From contig NC_064036.1 in assembly GCF_932526225.1 (NCBI RefSeq), forward strand, positions 5,711,519 to 5,775,518: a stretch of 64,000 nt of DNA, in the 5' to 3' direction. This document shows positions 60,401 through 64,000 of the stretch, in pieces (position 1 is the stretch's first letter; each line of letters opens with the position of its first letter). The notes beneath the pieces were generated by a model. That model was given only the letters and a program-made list of their open reading frames with translations. It had not been told where the DNA came from and did not search any database. A program made the translations under genes and the position numbers. Origin of the DNA: Nematostella vectensis. Lineage: Eukaryota; Cnidaria; Anthozoa; Actiniaria; Edwardsiidae.

Positions 60401-63400
60401 AATGATGGAGAAGCTTCTGTTCAGTCACCTAAGCAATCCAGTTCCAAGGAATGTGATGGTTGGCATGACGGTAGTGTACCAAGTATGACAAGTCCTTATT
60501 CATATGACGCCAGAACTAAAGATGATGATATCGCTAAGCAAACAGGTCAAGTAAAAGATGAAACAGTGACATCTCTTGAATCAATCATCAGAGAGATCAA
60601 CTTTGATGGCTCTGCAGCACAAGCAGACAGTGAAACACTAGGGCCATCACAACTTAAAAGACTTGTAAGTATGCAGTATTTTGCAGATTTAATCAGGGTA
60701 CAATAGTACAATTGGGGTAAAATCAGAACCATAGCTACTTTTCCTTAGGTGTATCCCAAGCTTTTAGTGGTACTTATTTTAATTGTTTGAATGCGGGCTC
60801 TCCTGAACCCTGACCCCCCCCTGGCTATGGGCCAAGTTATTAAGATTTTAATAACTTGCTATTAAAAATAACACAGATCATTTTCCTTTTTAAACAGGAA
60901 AATATCCTTGCTTCACTGGTAAAGTCTGTTTCAAGCTTACACACTAAGGTTGATCTGATGTATGACATTATGGCTCAACGAGGAAACCATGAACCATCTC
61001 CACCTACTCCACCAACAAAATCTATGTCTTCCGAACCCCTCTTAAATAGTGGGGGTGGGGAGGGTAAAGAATCCTCAAGACCCAGGCAACCTGCTGAGCC
61101 CAGCGACGATGAACACAGGAATCCTGACCCTGAGATGAATGGGATTGCATCCTCAGGGGAGACATCAGTTGAAGGGTGTGATAAGGCGCCAAGTGATCAT
61201 GTAGCTGGTGCTGCAGATGATGATGATGGCAATAACATAAATGCAGCAGAGTGTTCTTTTAAAGTAGAACTACAAGAAGGTAATGTCAGCCCAAACGGTC
61301 CATGGCAACCGCCTTGTGGTTGTTAGCTTTTATTCCTGTAGCATAAACGTTTTAGCTGGATGTTCTGCCATTGTGGTCTGTATCTGTTTTTACTGAGTGG
61401 CAAGATAGCTCAGTGGCATGGGCTTTGCCATTTAAGAAAGAGGACCTGGGTTCTTTATTCAGGGTAGGGGTCGCTTTGATTAATTGTTCAAAAGGTATTT
61501 GTTCTCTACATTATTTGGATGTGCTCCCAATATTTAATGTTTCTTTATTGTGCCCCTCCAATATTTACAACACTGTTTCATCTATGCTTTACAATGCTTA
61601 TGCACTACTCATGATTCTAAACTGTATAGATGGATTAGTTTGTTTTGTTGTGTGGAGTCAGTCGCATGTGGAGTTCTTAACAAGTATCATGAATTTAAAT
61701 TTATTATGTCCTTTTTACCTCCACAGATGGTAACAGCGCATGCGCAGTCTACAGTAGTCCCCAGCAGTATGTGTTGGACCGAGTGAAAATTGTGATTGGC
61801 GACGAGGTTTTGCTCAAGTCATCGTTAACAGGCTGTTCAAGGACGGAAAGGCTCAATACAGAAGTGCTTAAAGAAATCAAAGGTAATTGAACTAAAAAGT
61901 TTTGTAAGTCTTTAGTATTTGTTAGCGCAATTTTTTTTAAACTCGAGACGTAGTGCTATGACCCTTTGCATGGCAGCTTCATTGATTCACGAGTGTACTT
62001 TCCATTGACGAAAAATAAAGTGAGTTAGAACCTTGTGACTGTTTCTATAAAGAACTCAGGGACCCAGTACCCTGGAGTACGCCTCGAGGAGTTCATCCTC
62101 TTAATCCTCTCTCCTCTAGTTCTAGAGACGGCACGTCCGTGTGATTGAAATCCAACAGAAATAAAATTAGCTTATTTTCCGTAAGATATAAAAAAGTCGG
62201 TCAAATTTTCTTCACTCCACAAACGTTTAATTTGGTATCATGGAAAAAAAATTGCCTGATAATGTGTTTGAAGTTTTTATATTTCCCTGTCGTTTTAAGT
62301 GCTTGTTTTCTCGTGTTTCAGATGACGTCATAGCGCGCTTTCTCGCTGATAAATCAGACAAAGAAAAGGAGCAGGCCTGGGCGGCTTGTCTTCTGGATAT
62401 CGCTGACTACTGCGAGAGCCTGCGATCAGCATGCAGCCGAGGCTCTGCCGGGAATACTGCCGCTTGTAATGAGGTGGCGAGATTCACTGAGACTCAAAAC
62501 GTGTCAACCGTACCTGACGAACAGGACATGGGTAAGGTTCAACATTGATGTGTGTTATTTCCCCACTATGTCACTCACTGATCGCATTGCTTGGATCAAC
62601 ATTGATGTGTGTTGTTTTACATTGTTTGGTTAAACATTGATGTGTGTTGTTTTACATTGTTTGGTTAAATATTGATGTGTGTTGTTTCACATTGTTTGGT
62701 TCAACATTGATGTGTGTTATTTCCCCACTATGTCACTCACTGATCGCATTGCTTGGATCAACATTGATGTGTGTTGTTTCACATTGCTTGGTTCAACATT
62801 GATGTGTGTTGTTTCACATTGCTTGGTTCAACATTGATGTGTGTTATTTCACATTGTTTGGTTCAACATTGATGTGTGTTGTTTCACATTGCTTGGTTCA
62901 ACATTGATTTGTTTTATTTCTGCACTATTTCACTCACTGATCGCATTGCTTGGTTCAACATTGATGTGTGTTTTTTCACATTGTTTGGTTCAACATTGAT
63001 GTGTGTTGTTTCACATTGCTTGGATCAACATTGATGTTTGTCATTTCCCCACTATGTGTGCGCTCTTTGCACGAGAATGAGAGCTCAGAACTGAGATAAT
63101 GTCCCAGCAGTTCGGCAGTGCCATTTTCTCTATCAACGCAGAAATAATCATTACGCAGCTAACGCGTGATGCTTCAAAAAAGCGTTTTGAAATAACTGTA
63201 AATTACGCTGTTTGCATTACTACACGGCCACCCATTATGTCTCAACGTTCAACTGCGATACAAATAGGCTCTAGTTTTCAAACCAAACGAGCGCCTTTCT
63301 AATGACTCACGCATGCCCTTATTTTTAATTATCTTCTTTTTCATACAGACATTAGTAATCTCTACATTTCAAGTTAAATAAAACATTTTCCATTCTATAC

Positions 63401-63758
63401 AGAATGAATCATGCTCAGTTTAGGTGATCTTTCGAACACAGACGTGCGTGAGTAGAGTAGAGTATTTCAAGTTGGAGTCAGTTTCAGACATTTCTGGGAT
63501 GTCCGCAGAGTTATTCAAACGCCGCCACCGTTAAAACCTACACTGTTGATTTCCTCTTCGCAGTCAGCATCGGAGGTCACCCTGACGTCACGCTACCACG
63601 TGACCTCTACAAGAAGGCGTTACAATCGTCGTTACCTAATCTGTACACTTTGGCCTTGTGTGACCTGTTGTTTAGCGTGGAGACCCTTGAGAAGTCCACC
63701 CTGACGGGATTTGGCGGCACCGAGCCTCTTGACCCAAACATCATAGCGGCAATAAAAG
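57499..63758 (+). CDS. BEN-domain protein with a transposase-like helix-turn-helix (3' end outside window)
   Basis: Exons joining in frame: 57499-57511 (tentative), 58574-58616, 59281-59509, 60395-60664, 60898-61279, 61727-61882, 62322-62531 and 63564-63758, then onward past the window. Residues ~5-60 (GKGRPLLISPDIKEK, HKDPEISSKNLLNKINNRFG) resemble the first helix-turn-helix of Tc1-type transposases. Acidic and Ser-rich linkers follow, then a short coiled coil (ENILASLVKSVSSLHTKVDLMYDIM). The last exon reads VSIGGHPDVTLPRDL, LYTLALCDLLFSVETLEKSTLTG and LDPNIIAAI, a good BEN domain, lacking its very end here. BEN proteins bind DNA or chromatin in the nucleus, usually as repressors. The four-codon first exon is supported only by phase and a GTAAAT donor; later exons are firm. 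Confidence 0.72.
58715..58899. mobile_element. Harbinger-like MITE, short copy
   Basis: GGGAGCGGTCATTTATTACT at the left and AGTAATTAATGACCGCTGCC at the right are near-perfect inverted ends, flanked by TTA on each side (target-site duplication of the TWA type). G runs fill the interior. It lies in an intron of the BEN-domain gene. Confidence 0.8.
59607..60346. repeat. Duplicated ~245-bp segment with exon-like core
   Basis: Copies at ~59,607-59,850 and ~60,103-60,346 (spacing ~495 bp) share the 'AACTTGTCATAAAGACAAAG' start, a GTTGTTGTTGTTCTTG phrase and an end in 'CACAACCACTAAAAAA'. Each ends with an open stretch KRLREKFLDKDAADHFGLYG preceded by a TATAG acceptor-like sequence, but no donor follows. 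They sit in one intron of the BEN-domain gene. Confidence 0.85.
61391..61460 (+). mobile_element. tRNA-like SINE fragment
   Basis: 'GGCAAGATAGCTCAGTGGCATGG' (split: GGCAAGATAGCTCAG, TGGCATGG) carries an A box and 'ACCTGGGTTCTTTATTC' a degenerate B box. Stems do not close as in a true tRNA. It lies in an intron of the BEN-domain gene. Confidence 0.45.
62534..63050. repeat. ~35-bp minisatellite in a BEN-gene intron
   Basis: About a dozen copies built on 'TTCAACATTGATGTGTGTTG' followed by 'TTTCACATTGCTTGG'. Some are replaced by a longer variant with 'CCCCACTATGTCACTCACTG'. The array starts within a few bases of the donor at 62,532. Confidence 0.93.
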
Positions 63759-64000
63759 GTATATGGATTTTTGTGCTGTTCCTGTGTCGTGGTGAATGGT
63801 GTTGTGATCTCTACAGTCGAAAGACTCTTTGCCCACACTTTGTCGGGATACTTTAAATCTTAGTTTTTAAATTCACGATAATTTGATTGATGTATGTGTC
63901 CCCTATGAGCTATAGCGGAACAAGTTTCTAGAAAACGTTTAACATATCCAGGCTACAAAATTTGTCGCATGCGCAGATGAACAACGTACAGTACTAATAT
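63759..64000. other. Intron of the BEN-domain gene, cut by the window end
   Basis: No acceptor followed by a plausible BEN-domain end is seen before 64,000, so the gene continues outside. Confidence 0.5.

Overview
The window looks like animal nuclear DNA, most likely an anthozoan cnidarian such as the sea anemone Nematostella vectensis. The evidence is intron-rich genes with GT-AG splice sites, an Eph receptor tyrosine kinase, an SLC16-type transporter, PEX10 and a BEN-domain protein. Many short inverted-repeat transposons with long G/C runs, DIRS-like reverse-transcriptase debris and several minisatellites lie between and inside the genes. The species name is an inference; the gene calls come from translating and splicing the sequence by hand.

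Layout. 1-3.2 kb: no confident gene, one G-rich MITE. 3.2-9.2 kb (+): a four-exon gene for a protein kinase fused to a Rab/Ras-like GTPase, with a myristoylation-type N-terminus; its introns hold a 15-bp satellite and a 22-bp minisatellite split by a MITE. 9.2-10.1 kb: its 3' UTR is tandemly duplicated and one copy carries a SINE-like insertion. 11.7-24.3 kb (-): a 17-exon Eph receptor (predicted 878 aa) with only one FN3 domain found. 24.3-30.4 kb: mostly empty. 30.4-30.8 kb (-): a YbaY-like protein. 31.4-35.2 kb (-): PEX10, nine exons, predicted 302 aa. 36.6-54.7 kb: four short, apparently intronless ORFs on both strands that share an ungapped 34-residue C-terminal block ending in T-[DE]-[LF]. 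An SLC16-like transporter (44.6-47.4 kb, +), a DIRS relic (42.5-44 kb, -) and a transposon-like element with a ZAD-like zinc finger (47.7-48.7 kb) lie among them. 57.5-63.8 kb (+, running off the window): a BEN-domain gene whose N-terminal part resembles a transposase helix-turn-helix.

The genes do not form a pathway; this is ordinary animal gene order. The most unusual items are the four-member small-protein family, whose shared end looks like a PDZ ligand, and the kinase-GTPase fusion, whose domain order is the reverse of ROCO/LRRK proteins. The transposase-HTH/BEN architecture, the receptor with one FN3 domain and the activation-loop fragments duplicated in its intron also deserve a second look.
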